Assembly (NCBI GenBank): GCA_964420365.1
Contig: CAYQTA010000025.1
Coordinates: forward strand, 1-63,233
DNA: 63,233 bases
DNA from: JAMOQA01 sp964420365
Lineage (GTDB): Bacteria > Acidobacteriota > Polarisedimenticolia > J045
Reading direction: 5' to 3'
This document shows positions 35,847 through 44,097 of the stretch, one piece after another; the stretch's first letter is position 1; each line of letters opens with the position of its first letter. The notes below the pieces were generated by a model. The model had not been told where the DNA came from. It did not search any database and saw only the letters and a program-made list of their open reading frames with translations. The position numbers were made by a program, and so were the translations under genes.

Positions 35847-37355
35847 ATGCGCATCCGCTCCGTTCGTCTCCTGCTCCTCCTCGTCCTCGCCCTGGTCCCG
35901 GCTGCCTCCCCCGGCGCCGCGCGGAACCCGGGCAGCGGCACCACCGGCCGGGTCGCCGGGCACCGGCTCGCCCGCCTGCTCGCGGAACCCGACATCCGTC
36001 CCCAGCGGATCGGCATCCTCGCCGTCGACGCCGCCAGCGGAGAGGTCCTCGCCGCGGTCCACCCGGACCGCCCGCTCGTGCCCGCGTCGACCGTCAAGCT
36101 CGTCACCCTTGCCTGTGCCCTCCATCGCCTGGGACCGGCCCGTCGCCTCGAGACGGTTTTCCTTTCCCGTTCCCGCCCCGGGGCCGACGGCGTGCTCCAC
36201 GGGAACCTCTGGGTCCGCGGAGGCGGCAACCCGCTCCTCCGGGTCGAGGACCTGTGGGCGGCGCTGCGCGAGCTGTGGGCGCTCGGCGTCTCCCGCGTGG
36301 AGGGGGACATCGTCCTGGACGATCACCTTTTCGAACCCCCGGGCAGGCCCGCCTCCTGGCCGCGGCGCAGGGTGGTCGATCCCTACGACGCACCCCAGGG
36401 AGCCCTCTCGATCGCGTGGGACAGCGTCGAGGTGATCGTGCGACCGGGCAACCGGCCCGGAGCCCCGGCGGACGTCCGGCTCTTCCCCCTCGCCCATCCC
36501 TGCAGGGTGGTCTCCCGGGTGCGCACGGTGCCGGCCGGTGGGCGGTCCCGCGTCCGGGTGGACGTCCGGGAAGACGGCCCCGGCGTCCTCGTCCTGTCGG
36601 GAACGATCCCCCTCGGGAGCGACCCCTGGCGCCGCTGGGTCCACCTCGGTCACCCCGGCGAGGTGGCGGCGGCGGCGATCCGGGAACTCCTCGACCGGGC
36701 GGGGATCGGTCTCGACGGGAAGGTCCGCCGGGGCAGGGTGCCGGGGGACGCGGACCTGGTCGAACTCCTGGCCCACGAGAGCCCACCGCTGGCCGACCTG
36801 GCGAAGGCGATCGCCAAGCACTCCTCGAACTACGGGGCGGAGATGCTCACCCGGCTCCTGGCGGTCGAGGCGGGGGGCTCCCGCCCGGGAACGACCGGGG
36901 CCGGCGTGGCGGTGCTCCGCTCCTGCCTCCGCGAGCTCGATGTCCCGGCCCGGGGCGTGCGGCTGGTCGACGGCTCCGGGTTCGGCCGGGAGAACCGGCT
37001 GACGGCCCGTGCCCTCGTCGCCCTCCTCCAGGCGGCGAGCGAGCACCCGGACTGGGGGCCGGAGCTGCTGGTCGCCCTTCCCCGGGCCGGGGAGGACGGG
37101 TCCCTCCGGGAGCGGCTCGGCGCCTGGCGGGGACGGCTCCGCGGGAAGACGGGGACGCTGCGCGACGTGGCGGCCCTGGCCGGGAGGGCGGACCTGCCCG
37201 GTGCCGGGAAGGACCGTGGGCGGGCCGTCCTGTTCGCCGTGCTGGTCAATCGGGCGAAGGGAGCGCCGCCGGTCGGCGCGGCCACGGTCGACCGCCTGGT
37301 CGATGCCGTGCTCCGGGACGCCGCCGCGGCGCCGTCTTCCGCGCCCGGGCGGTAG
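35847..37355 (+). CDS. dacB: D-Ala-D-Ala carboxypeptidase/endopeptidase (PBP4, peptidase S13)
   Basis: The 502-residue product has a signal peptide (VRLLLLLVLALVPAASPG). The penicillin-binding motifs are S-x-x-K (S81-T-V-K84 in P-A-S-T-V-K), S-x-N (H-S-S-N-Y-G, roughly residue 326) and K-T-G (R-G-K-T-G-T-L, near 433). S13 enzymes trim peptide stems and cut cross-links in peptidoglycan in the periplasm. The length matches the family with its large insert between motifs one and two. No ribosome site is evident, which fits a leaderless message. It converges on bamA with a 12-base gap. Confidence 0.93.
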   Translation: MRIRSVRLLLLLVLALVPAASPGAARNPGSGTTGRVAGHRLARLLAEPDIRPQRIGILAVDAASGEVLAAVHPDRPLVPASTVKLVTLACALHRLGPARRLETVFLSRSRPGADGVLHGNLWVRGGGNPLLRVEDLWAALRELWALGVSRVEGDIVLDDHLFEPPGRPASWPRRRVVDPYDAPQGALSIAWDSVEVIVRPGNRPGAPADVRLFPLAHPCRVVSRVRTVPAGGRSRVRVDVREDGPGVLVLSGTIPLGSDPWRRWVHLGHPGEVAAAAIRELLDRAGIGLDGKVRRGRVPGDADLVELLAHESPPLADLAKAIAKHSSNYGAEMLTRLLAVEAGGSRPGTTGAGVAVLRSCLRELDVPARGVRLVDGSGFGRENRLTARALVALLQAASEHPDWGPELLVALPRAGEDGSLRERLGAWRGRLRGKTGTLRDVAALAGRADLPGAGKDRGRAVLFAVLVNRAKGAPPVGAATVDRLVDAVLRDAAAAPSSAPGR

Positions 37356-37367
37356 CCCGGGGGCCGA

Positions 37368-39929
37368 TCAGAACGGCAGCCCGATCGAGAACTGGAAGGT
37401 GTTCGTCCGGTCGCCGGGGAACTCCCGCACGGGCCAGCCGTAGATCAGGCGGATCGGGGCCTGGAACATCGGCATGAACACCCGGAACTCGACCCCCGTC
37501 GACATCCGCATGTCTCCCACGTTGATGTCGACGCCGTTGTCGTACACGCCGCCCGCGTCGAAGAAGAACGCGAGGGTGGCGGTGCGGCCGATCGGGTAGC
37601 CGAGCTCGAACTGGAAGAGGGCCTTCTTGCTCCCGCCGACCCATGCCGGGTAGACGAGGGGATTCCCGTTGCCGTCGACGACCGGGTTGCCGTTGACGTC
37701 GACCTGGACGATCCAGCGAATCGGGGAGATCGTCCGGGTCTCGAAGACGCGGGGCCCGATCGTGTCGCCGCCGAGGAAGAACCGCTGGAAGCGGGGCACG
37801 CCATCGACGAACCCGGGCTCCCGGTGGATCTCCCCGAACGGCTTGATCCACCCGAGCTCGCCGTGCAACGCGACGAACCAGCGGCCGACCACGTGGAAGT
37901 AGACGCTTCCCTCCACCTGGGGCCGGATGTAATCGTTGTCTCCGCCGAGGGAGCGGGCGGCGACCTGGCCGATCAGCGTCAGCTCCGCCCCCCGGGTCGG
38001 TCGCAGGAAGTTGTCGAGCCGGCGGAAGGAGAAGACCGGCGTCAGCGTGGCGATCCGGGTATTGGTCGTCGCGTACCGGGCCGAGATGTCCAGGGTGTCG
38101 GCGTCCGTGGTCTCGTAACCGTAGGTGAGCTGGACCTGGGTGAAGTCCCCGATCCGCTTCCCGATCGTCACCGCGCCGCCGGTGGCCGACTGGGTCAGGC
38201 GGATCAGGTTCCCCTGGGCGTCCAGCGCCCGGCCGAAGTCGAAGCTGCGGCGATAGATGCGGAAGCCGAAGGTGTACGGCTTGCCGAGGAACCAGGGCTC
38301 GGTGAAGGCGATCGACGCCTGGTTCATCCGGCTGCCGACCCCGAGGTAGAGGGAAAGCGTCTCCCCTCGTCCGAGGAAGTTCCGCGTCTGGTAGCTCGCG
38401 AGGAAGAACCCGCCCTCCAGCTCGCTGTAGCCGCCCCCGACCTGGATCTCGTTCCGGGACTGCTCCTGCCCGTGAATGATCACGTCGACCAGGGGCTCGC
38501 CCGGCACCGGCTCGAGGGTGGGCTCTCCCTCGGGAACCCAGTACCCCAGCATGTTGAGCTTCTGCATCGAGCGGTCGAGCTGGGCCTTGTTCAGCAGCTC
38601 GCCCTCGTAGATGTTCAGCTCCCGGCGGAGGACCAGGTCACGGGTCTCGGTGTTTCCCCGGAACTCGATCCGCCGGACCGTGTACGCCTGGTCCTCGTCG
38701 ATGCTGATCACCAGGTCGGCGACCGGTTCTCCCTCGTGCCGCTCGAAGCGCCGGGTGACGGTCGCGTAGACATAGCCCTTGGTCCCGTAGGCCCGCCGGA
38801 TCATGTCGATCCCGGCCTCGATCACGTTGTCGCGAATCACCGACCCGGGCGCCAGGGGGACGAAGGGTCGGAGCTGCTTGTCCGTGAAGACCGTGTTCCC
38901 CTCGAATCGCACCTCTCCGAGGTGATAGACCGGTCCCTCGACCACGGGAATCGTCAGGTAGACCCACTTCCGGACCCTCGGTCCCGTGTCCACCGGCCGA
39001 TCGTCTTCCTTCTTCTTGCGACGCCGCCGATGCCGCCTCGCGCGGCGCTCGTCCCCGTTCTCGCGGCGCGACTCGCGGGTGACGACCCGGACGATCGGCG
39101 GCCGCACGTCCACGTCGAGGTAACCGTGGTCCCGGTAGAACTGCAGGATGTTCGTGATGTCCTGCTGGTACTTGAGCGGGTGGTAGAGGGCCTTCTTCGA
39201 GAAGGGCCAGTACCAGTGCCACGTCGACGTCAGCTTGAAACGCTTCCGCAGCTTCCGGTCGGAGAACGCCTCGTTGCCGGTGAACTCGATCTTGCGGATC
39301 TTCGTCTTCCCGCCGGGCCGGATCCGGAAGTGCACCTTGACCGCGCCCGGCGAGAGCGTGCTGACCTCGGGGACGACCTCGGCGTCCAGGTACCCCTTCT
39401 GGCCGAGGAACTCCCGGATCAGCTGGCGAGCGCGCCAGAGCTTCTTCCGGTCGAGGGGAGCCCCGACGGACAGGCGAAAGTTCCGCTCCTTGAAGTAATC
39501 CTCGATCTGCTGCTGGCTCGCCATCTTCAGGCGGTCGTAGCTGATCGACAGGATCGTCGGACGCTCCCGGAGGACGATCACCAGGACCGCTCCCTCCGGC
39601 GTGCAGCGGCGGAAGAACCGCAGGTCGGAGAAGTACCCCCGCTTCCAGAAGCGCCGGAACTCCCGGCGGATCCTGGCGTCGTCCCACCGATCGCCGGGAC
39701 GAATGCCCAGGTCGAAGCGAACCGCGTCCGCGCTCATCTTGCGGTTGCCCCGGACCTCGATCGCGTGGATCACGTCACAGGGACCGCCGGGCGCATCGGC
39801 CAGCGGCCCCGTGGCGGGCGGCGTTCCCCCCTGGCCCGGCGCCTGGGCATGGACGGCGGTCGCCCCCGCCACGAGGAGGGCGAGGAGCAGGAGACAGGCG
39901 ACGGCCGGGCGGGTAGCGGGAGCGCGCAT
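37368..39929 (-). CDS. bamA: Outer membrane protein assembly factor BamA
   Basis: The 853-residue product has a signal peptide (VACLLLLALLVAGATAVHA), tandem POTRA domains (~50-450; 'IHAIEVRGNRKMSADAVRFDL', 'KIRKIEFTGNEAFSDRKLRKRF', 'YTVRRIEFRGNTETRDLVL') and a C-terminal Omp85 beta-barrel ending in F-Q-F-S-I-G-L-P-F with the terminal aromatic residue. It inserts beta-barrel proteins into the outer membrane. A strongly basic insert (14 Arg/Lys in about 27 residues, around bases 38995-39078) interrupts a POTRA region. ATG at 39929 lies 7 bases after a good -10, and no ribosome site is seen. The nearby genes are not the usual skp/lpxD partners. Confidence 0.95.
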   Translation of the reverse strand: MRAPATRPAVACLLLLALLVAGATAVHAQAPGQGGTPPATGPLADAPGGPCDVIHAIEVRGNRKMSADAVRFDLGIRPGDRWDDARIRREFRRFWKRGYFSDLRFFRRCTPEGAVLVIVLRERPTILSISYDRLKMASQQQIEDYFKERNFRLSVGAPLDRKKLWRARQLIREFLGQKGYLDAEVVPEVSTLSPGAVKVHFRIRPGGKTKIRKIEFTGNEAFSDRKLRKRFKLTSTWHWYWPFSKKALYHPLKYQQDITNILQFYRDHGYLDVDVRPPIVRVVTRESRRENGDERRARRHRRRRKKKEDDRPVDTGPRVRKWVYLTIPVVEGPVYHLGEVRFEGNTVFTDKQLRPFVPLAPGSVIRDNVIEAGIDMIRRAYGTKGYVYATVTRRFERHEGEPVADLVISIDEDQAYTVRRIEFRGNTETRDLVLRRELNIYEGELLNKAQLDRSMQKLNMLGYWVPEGEPTLEPVPGEPLVDVIIHGQEQSRNEIQVGGGYSELEGGFFLASYQTRNFLGRGETLSLYLGVGSRMNQASIAFTEPWFLGKPYTFGFRIYRRSFDFGRALDAQGNLIRLTQSATGGAVTIGKRIGDFTQVQLTYGYETTDADTLDISARYATTNTRIATLTPVFSFRRLDNFLRPTRGAELTLIGQVAARSLGGDNDYIRPQVEGSVYFHVVGRWFVALHGELGWIKPFGEIHREPGFVDGVPRFQRFFLGGDTIGPRVFETRTISPIRWIVQVDVNGNPVVDGNGNPLVYPAWVGGSKKALFQFELGYPIGRTATLAFFFDAGGVYDNGVDINVGDMRMSTGVEFRVFMPMFQAPIRLIYGWPVREFPGDRTNTFQFSIGLPF

Positions 39930-39936
39930 GGCGCAC

Positions 39937-39965
39937 AAGATATCCCAAGCCCCCGTTGCCACCAA
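39937..39965 (-). promoter_or_regulatory. Promoter of bamA, probably leaderless
   Basis: On the minus strand TTGGTG (39960-39965) and TATCTT (39937-39942, 4 of 6) are 17 bases apart. Transcription would begin at or next to the bamA ATG. Confidence 0.5.
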
Positions 39966-39979
39966 CATCTTCCGCCCGG

Positions 39980-42088
39980 TCACCTGCGGGTCGCCGAGGA
40001 CCGGTCGAGGAACTGGTCGAGCTGCGCCTCCAGCTCCCGCAGCGCCCGGGGCCGGTTTGGCGGGACCGGGCGTTCCTCGCCGGCCCCCGCAAGGCGCAGC
40101 TCCTGCCGGCCGTCGGGCCACCGGACCAGCTTGAGAAACCCGATGCGGACGGAGACGACCCGGGGAGGGAGGCCGTGCGCGCCCCCGGGACCGAGCGGGC
40201 ACTCGCTGAAGACGGGGCCCGAGCGGGGGTTCCGCTCGCGGAAGCGTTCGTCGAGGAGGTAGCGGGACAGGTCCTCCCCCTGCCCGTGCCGGCTCGGTTC
40301 GAGCTGGAGAACGCCGAGAATCGTCGGCATCACGTCGACCAGGCTGCACGGTCCTCCGAGGCTCCTCCTGTTGGTGACGCCGGACCCGGCGAACAGGAGA
40401 GGCCGGTGGACCACCGGTTCGGGCAGGGAGCTGCCCATGCCGAACCAGGTCCCGTCCTCGCCGAGCGTCACGCCCGCCTCCCCGGTGACGACGACCAGGG
40501 TCCGCCGCTCGAGCCCCCACGCCCCCAGGGAGCGGAGAATCCCCTCGAGGACCTGGTCGGTCCGCTTCACGGCCCCGTCGTAGGCCCGCCTCCACGCCGC
40601 GAGGGACGCGCGCCGTTCGACGGGCAGCGCCCAGGCAGGGGGCGGGTCCAGCACGCCCCGCGCACCCCCACCGGCCACTTCCCCCGGTGGTGGCGGTTCG
40701 GCGGCCCAGCGCGGGTGAGGCCGCCAGGGATCGGCCAGTTCGACCCACGCGAACCAGGGTTCCGCCCCCCGGCGGATGATCCAGTCCCGGAGGGCGGCGG
40801 CGGTCTCGTCGCAGAGGCGGGGTTCCACGTCGGGCGGGAAGGCCAGGGCGGCGATCCGGCCGAGGGGAACCCGCCGCAACCGTCGTCCGAGGGTGGTCGT
40901 GTCCCGGTACTCGTCGAACAGCGCGGCGAACCCGGTCGGGCCCCCGTCGAACTCCCGGGAGGAGACGAAGGCCGCCGTCACCCACCCGTGGGCCGCCAGG
41001 ACCCGGGGCAGGGACTCCACCGGCCTGTGCAGCCGGTCCCCCGGCGCGACGAGCCCGTGCTCTTCCGGGTAGAGCCCGGTCAGCAGGGAGGCCGCGGCGG
41101 CCGGGGGCCACGACGAGGGGGAAACGGGTTCCCGGAAGACCGTGCCGGTCGCGGCCAGGCCGTCGAGGAAGGGGGTGAATCCCTCCGCGCCGTGCCAGGT
41201 GCGGGTGTGATCGGTCCGCAACCCGGTCAGCGTCACCAGGAGCACGTTCGCCGGGGGTTCCTCCACCCGGGCGACCGGGGCGCCGCCCCCGGCGAACCTG
41301 GACACCGCCAGGAGCCCGAGGAGGACGGCTGCACCGCCCCCGGCGACCACGGCGAGACCCCAGCGCCCCTCCCGGGCCCGCAGCCAGGCCGCCGGAAGGA
41401 CGAGAAAGACGACGATCGCCGCGAGGACCATCGCCAGCATGGCGCCGAGCAGCACCCGCGGCGGCAGGGGTCCCTGGGTCCCCGGCCGCGGTCCGAGCAG
41501 CAGCAGGGGCGGCAGCAGGAGCAGCAGGCCGATCACCACCCGCCGGCCCAGCTCGTATCCCCCCGGGGAACGTCCGCGGCCCCAGCGGCCGGCGAGGTAG
41601 ATCGCCGCCGCGATCCCGGTTCCGAGGAGGCCCGGCACGACGATCCCGGTCACCAGCTCGACCAGGGCGAGAAGGAACGCGTCGTACCGCTCGATGCCGG
41701 GGGCGGCCGTCCGACCGAGCAGGACGGTCACCTCCGCGGCCGCGACGACGACCCCCGCGCCGGCACCGAGGAGAAAGCCGGTGCGAAGCGCCCGGGAGAG
41801 ACTGGTCGGGGCATCCCGCGGGGGCAGTCCCTGGCGCGCGTAGAACGTGACGATCCAGCCTTCCACGCCGCTGGACCGGCGCGACAGTCCAAGGCGGACG
41901 GCGGCGAACAGGAAGAACAGGCAGGCGGGGACGGCCGCCCCCCAGGGCCCCAGCACCAGGTCGCCGAACCGCAGGCGGGCACCGCCGGTGGCCAGCGCGA
42001 CCAGCACCGCGAGCCCGGTCGCAACGAGGCCCAGGTTCAGGAGGCGCGCGAGGCGGTGGGTCTTCAGGATGGTTCTCCTTGGCGGCAC
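39980..42088 (-). CDS. Membrane-anchored sulfatase-like pseudoenzyme
   Basis: The 702-residue product has 6-8 transmembrane helices in the first ~270 residues and a periplasmic domain of the alkaline phosphatase/sulfatase superfamily. The family frame is clear ('NVLLVTLTGLRTDH', 'SLLTGLYPEEHG'), but the catalytic positions are replaced: the usual I-D-T-L metal Asp reads L-T-G-L, the nucleophile loop reads S-S-W-P-P-A-A-A-A, and the S-D-H-G metal motif reads G-E-A-G. Hydrolysis is therefore unlikely, and a binding or regulatory role is possible. The start is uncertain: GTG at 42088 is used, but AAGGAG lies inside the first codons and would suit a start near codon 8. It is upstream of bamA on the same strand. 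Confidence 0.75.
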   Translation of the reverse strand: MPPRRTILKTHRLARLLNLGLVATGLAVLVALATGGARLRFGDLVLGPWGAAVPACLFFLFAAVRLGLSRRSSGVEGWIVTFYARQGLPPRDAPTSLSRALRTGFLLGAGAGVVVAAAEVTVLLGRTAAPGIERYDAFLLALVELVTGIVVPGLLGTGIAAAIYLAGRWGRGRSPGGYELGRRVVIGLLLLLPPLLLLGPRPGTQGPLPPRVLLGAMLAMVLAAIVVFLVLPAAWLRAREGRWGLAVVAGGGAAVLLGLLAVSRFAGGGAPVARVEEPPANVLLVTLTGLRTDHTRTWHGAEGFTPFLDGLAATGTVFREPVSPSSWPPAAAASLLTGLYPEEHGLVAPGDRLHRPVESLPRVLAAHGWVTAAFVSSREFDGGPTGFAALFDEYRDTTTLGRRLRRVPLGRIAALAFPPDVEPRLCDETAAALRDWIIRRGAEPWFAWVELADPWRPHPRWAAEPPPPGEVAGGGARGVLDPPPAWALPVERRASLAAWRRAYDGAVKRTDQVLEGILRSLGAWGLERRTLVVVTGEAGVTLGEDGTWFGMGSSLPEPVVHRPLLFAGSGVTNRRSLGGPCSLVDVMPTILGVLQLEPSRHGQGEDLSRYLLDERFRERNPRSGPVFSECPLGPGGAHGLPPRVVSVRIGFLKLVRWPDGRQELRLAGAGEERPVPPNRPRALRELEAQLDQFLDRSSATRR

Positions 42089-42126
42089 GGGACGACGCCC
42101 GGGGCCGATTCTACCCCGCGGCCGGG

Positions 42127-42155
42127 TGGACGGCCCGTGGGCCCGAACCTAGATT
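42127..42155 (+). promoter_or_regulatory. Promoter of the aroF-men operon
   Basis: TGGACG (42127-42132) and TAGATT (42150-42155) are separated by 17 bases, each matching 4 of 6. Transcription would begin near 42162, giving a leader of about 200 bases before aroF. Confidence 0.5.
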
Positions 42156-42161
42156 GCCGGT

Positions 42162-42361
42162 GGGGAGCCCGGGTCGACGGGACGAAAAGGCATGACCTCC
42201 CCCCTGAAGACAGCACCCGTTGCGATGGGCCCTGGGCTCCCCGCTTCATCCTTCTCTCCTGCCCTCTGGCGAATCCACCGGTCCGGCTGGTAGCCTTTCG
42301 CACCCGAGGCGGGCACGAAGATCCCGTGTCCGCGCGCCCAGGGGACCGGAGGGTCGCCACC
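42162..42361 (+). promoter_or_regulatory. Structured aroF leader, candidate attenuator
   Basis: The predicted leader folds at its 5' end: GGGGAGCCCGGG (42162-42173) pairs with CCTGGGCTCCCC (42231-42242), 12 pairs with one G-U. CCCTGGGC (42230-42237) can instead pair with GCCCAGGG (42336-42343), just before the aroF ribosome site. The two stems exclude each other. A short ORF with late Trp codons runs through the region. Function is inferred only. Confidence 0.4.
42192..42293 (+). CDS. Possible leader peptide with two Trp codons
   Basis: A 33-codon ORF (ATG 42192, TAG 42291) lies between the aroF promoter and aroF. Its last eight codons include Trp at 42267 and as the final sense codon at 42288. 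The ribosome site is weak (AAAAGG one base before ATG). Trp codons in a leader before DAHP synthase would fit aromatic amino acid control, but the ORF could be chance. Confidence 0.35.
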   Translation: MTSPLKTAPVAMGPGLPASSFSPALWRIHRSGW

Positions 42362-43378
42362 ATGACGATCGCGCTCGCGCCCGGGGCCGATCCCCGGGCG
42401 ATCCAGCGGATCCTCGCCGGGCTCGGCCTGTGGACCCGCCGCCTTGCCGGCCGCGAGGGAGAGACGCTGCTCGAGGTCCTCCCCCACTCGGCCCGCGTGC
42501 CCGCGAGCACCCTCCGCGAGATCCCCGGGATCCGGGACGTGTTCCTCCCCGAGAGTCCCCACCCCCGGCTCGACACCCATCCCGGCGTCGTCCGGATCGG
42601 GGAGGTCGCGATCGGCGCCGGTCACCCGCCGGTGCTGATGGCAGGTCCCTGCGCGGCGGAGAACGAGGACCAGGTCCACCGGCTGGCCGCGGCCGTGGCG
42701 CGGGCGGGGGCACGGGTCCTGCGCGGCGGAGCCTTCAAGCCCCGGACCAGCCCGTACGCGTTCGCCGGGCACGGGCGACGTGCCCTCCGCTGGCTCGCCG
42801 CGGCCGCCCGCGAAAACGGCCTGCTCCTCGTCACCGAGGTGATGGACCCGGGTGCGGTCGAGCTGGCGGCGGAGGCGGCGGACATCCTCCAGGTCGGGTC
42901 CCGGAACATGCAGAACTTTCCACTCCTGCACGCGGTGGGAGCGGCCGGAAGGCCCGTGCTGCTCAAGCGCGGGATGGCGGCGACGATCGACGAGTGGCTG
43001 CAGGCGGCGGAACACTGCCTCGCCCACGGCGCCCCCGCCGTGCTCCCCTGCGAGCGGGGAATCCGGGGATGGGACCGGGGAACCCGCAACCTCCTCGACC
43101 TCGGGGCGGTGGCCCTGCTCGCCGGTGAACGCGGCCTTCCAGTGATCGTCGATCCGTCCCACGCGGCGGGCCGCCGCGACCTGGTCGTCCCGCTCGCGCG
43201 GGCCGCCCTCGCCGCCGGGGCCAGCGGGCTCCTCGTCGAGGTCCACGACGACCCCGGCGCCGCCCTGTCGGACGGTCCCCAGGCGATCCGCCCCGGGGAG
43301 CTGGCGGCGATCCTGCGCCCGCCCCGGGTGGACCTCCACCCCCGGCCGGCCGGTCCGGCCCGGCCCGCACGCCCGTGA
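42362..43378 (+). CDS. aroF: 3-deoxy-7-phosphoheptulonate synthase (DAHP synthase)
   Basis: The 338-residue product is a type I-beta DAHP synthase. A ferredoxin-like regulatory N-terminal domain (residues 1-75) precedes the TIM barrel, as in the Thermotoga enzyme. Signature segments are 'MAGPCAAENEDQ', 'RGGAFKPRTSPYAFAGHG', 'QVGSRNMQNFPLL', 'VLLKRGMAATIDEWLQAAEH' and 'VIVDPSHAAGRRDLV'. It joins erythrose-4-phosphate and PEP in the first shikimate step. GGAGGG precedes the ATG. It heads the men operon and its stop overlaps the next start (GTGA). The N-terminal domain suggests feedback control by an aromatic product. Confidence 0.95.
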   Translation: MTIALAPGADPRAIQRILAGLGLWTRRLAGREGETLLEVLPHSARVPASTLREIPGIRDVFLPESPHPRLDTHPGVVRIGEVAIGAGHPPVLMAGPCAAENEDQVHRLAAAVARAGARVLRGGAFKPRTSPYAFAGHGRRALRWLAAAARENGLLLVTEVMDPGAVELAAEAADILQVGSRNMQNFPLLHAVGAAGRPVLLKRGMAATIDEWLQAAEHCLAHGAPAVLPCERGIRGWDRGTRNLLDLGAVALLAGERGLPVIVDPSHAAGRRDLVVPLARAALAAGASGLLVEVHDDPGAALSDGPQAIRPGELAAILRPPRVDLHPRPAGPARPARP

Positions 43379-44097
43379 CCGGCAGGACGTCCTCCCCGCG
43401 CCCGGGCAGCGGGGAAATGTTCGACCGGATCGCCCCACGCTACGACCTCCTGAACCGCCTGCTCTCCCTGGGGATCGACCGGGGTTGGCGAAGGTCGACC
43501 GTGGCGGTCCTCCGCCTGCCGCCCCGGGCCCGGGTCCTCGACCTGGCCACGGGCACCGGCGACCTGGCCCTCGAGATCTGCCGGAGGCACCCGGACGCCC
43601 GGGTCCTGGGGCTGGACCCGGCCCGCCGGATGCTCGACCTGGCAAGGCGGAAGGCCCGGCGGGCCGGGCTGGCCGGGCGGCTCGCCCTCGTCCCGGGGAT
43701 CGCCGAGGCGTTGCCGGTGCGGGACCGCTGCCTCGACGGGCTCACGATCGCCTTCGGGATCCGGAACGTCCCGGACCGGCCGGCGGCGCTGCGGGAGATG
43801 GCCCGTGTCCTCCGGCCCGGGGCCCGGGCGGCGATCCTCGAGCTCGGGGAACCTCGACGGGGTCTCCTGGCTCCCGTGGCGCGCACCTGGGTGCGCGGCG
43901 TTCTCCCCCGGGTCGGCGGCCTCCTCTCCGGCTCGGACGCGTACGCCTACCTGGCGGACTCGATGCGGGCGTTCCCGGCGCCGGAGGCGTTCGCCGGGCT
44001 GATGGAGGAAGCCGGGCTGCGGGTGATCGAGACCCGCTCCCTCGCCCTCGGGGTGGCGACGCTGTTCGTCGGGACGCCCCGGGAGGTCGGGCCGTGA
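43375..44097 (+). CDS. menG: Demethylmenaquinone methyltransferase (UbiE/MenG)
   Basis: The 240-residue product is a SAM-dependent class I methyltransferase of the UbiE/MenG family: 'MFDRIAPRYDLLNRLLSLGIDRGWRR' N-terminal signature, 'VLDLATGTGDLALEI' SAM motif, and 'IAFGIRNVPDRPAALREMARVLRPG'. It methylates demethylmenaquinone in the last step to menaquinone. GTG at 43375 overlaps the aroF stop, and the gene's own stop overlaps the menF start. Confidence 0.94.
   Translation: MTGRTSSPRPGSGEMFDRIAPRYDLLNRLLSLGIDRGWRRSTVAVLRLPPRARVLDLATGTGDLALEICRRHPDARVLGLDPARRMLDLARRKARRAGLAGRLALVPGIAEALPVRDRCLDGLTIAFGIRNVPDRPAALREMARVLRPGARAAILELGEPRRGLLAPVARTWVRGVLPRVGGLLSGSDAYAYLADSMRAFPAPEAFAGLMEEAGLRVIETRSLALGVATLFVGTPREVGP

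Noticed and set aside
34701..37046. Upstream extension of sucC through the XRE and PBP4 loci
   Set aside because: The conserved SucC N-terminus begins at the TTG at 34700 with a GGAGGAGGAG site; the rest is out-of-frame composition artefact.
39930..41111. N-terminal extension of bamA by almost 400 codons
   Set aside because: The extension is antisense-like Arg/Gly/Pro-rich protein in a different gene (the pseudo-sulfatase). The signal peptide and promoter point to the ATG at 39929.
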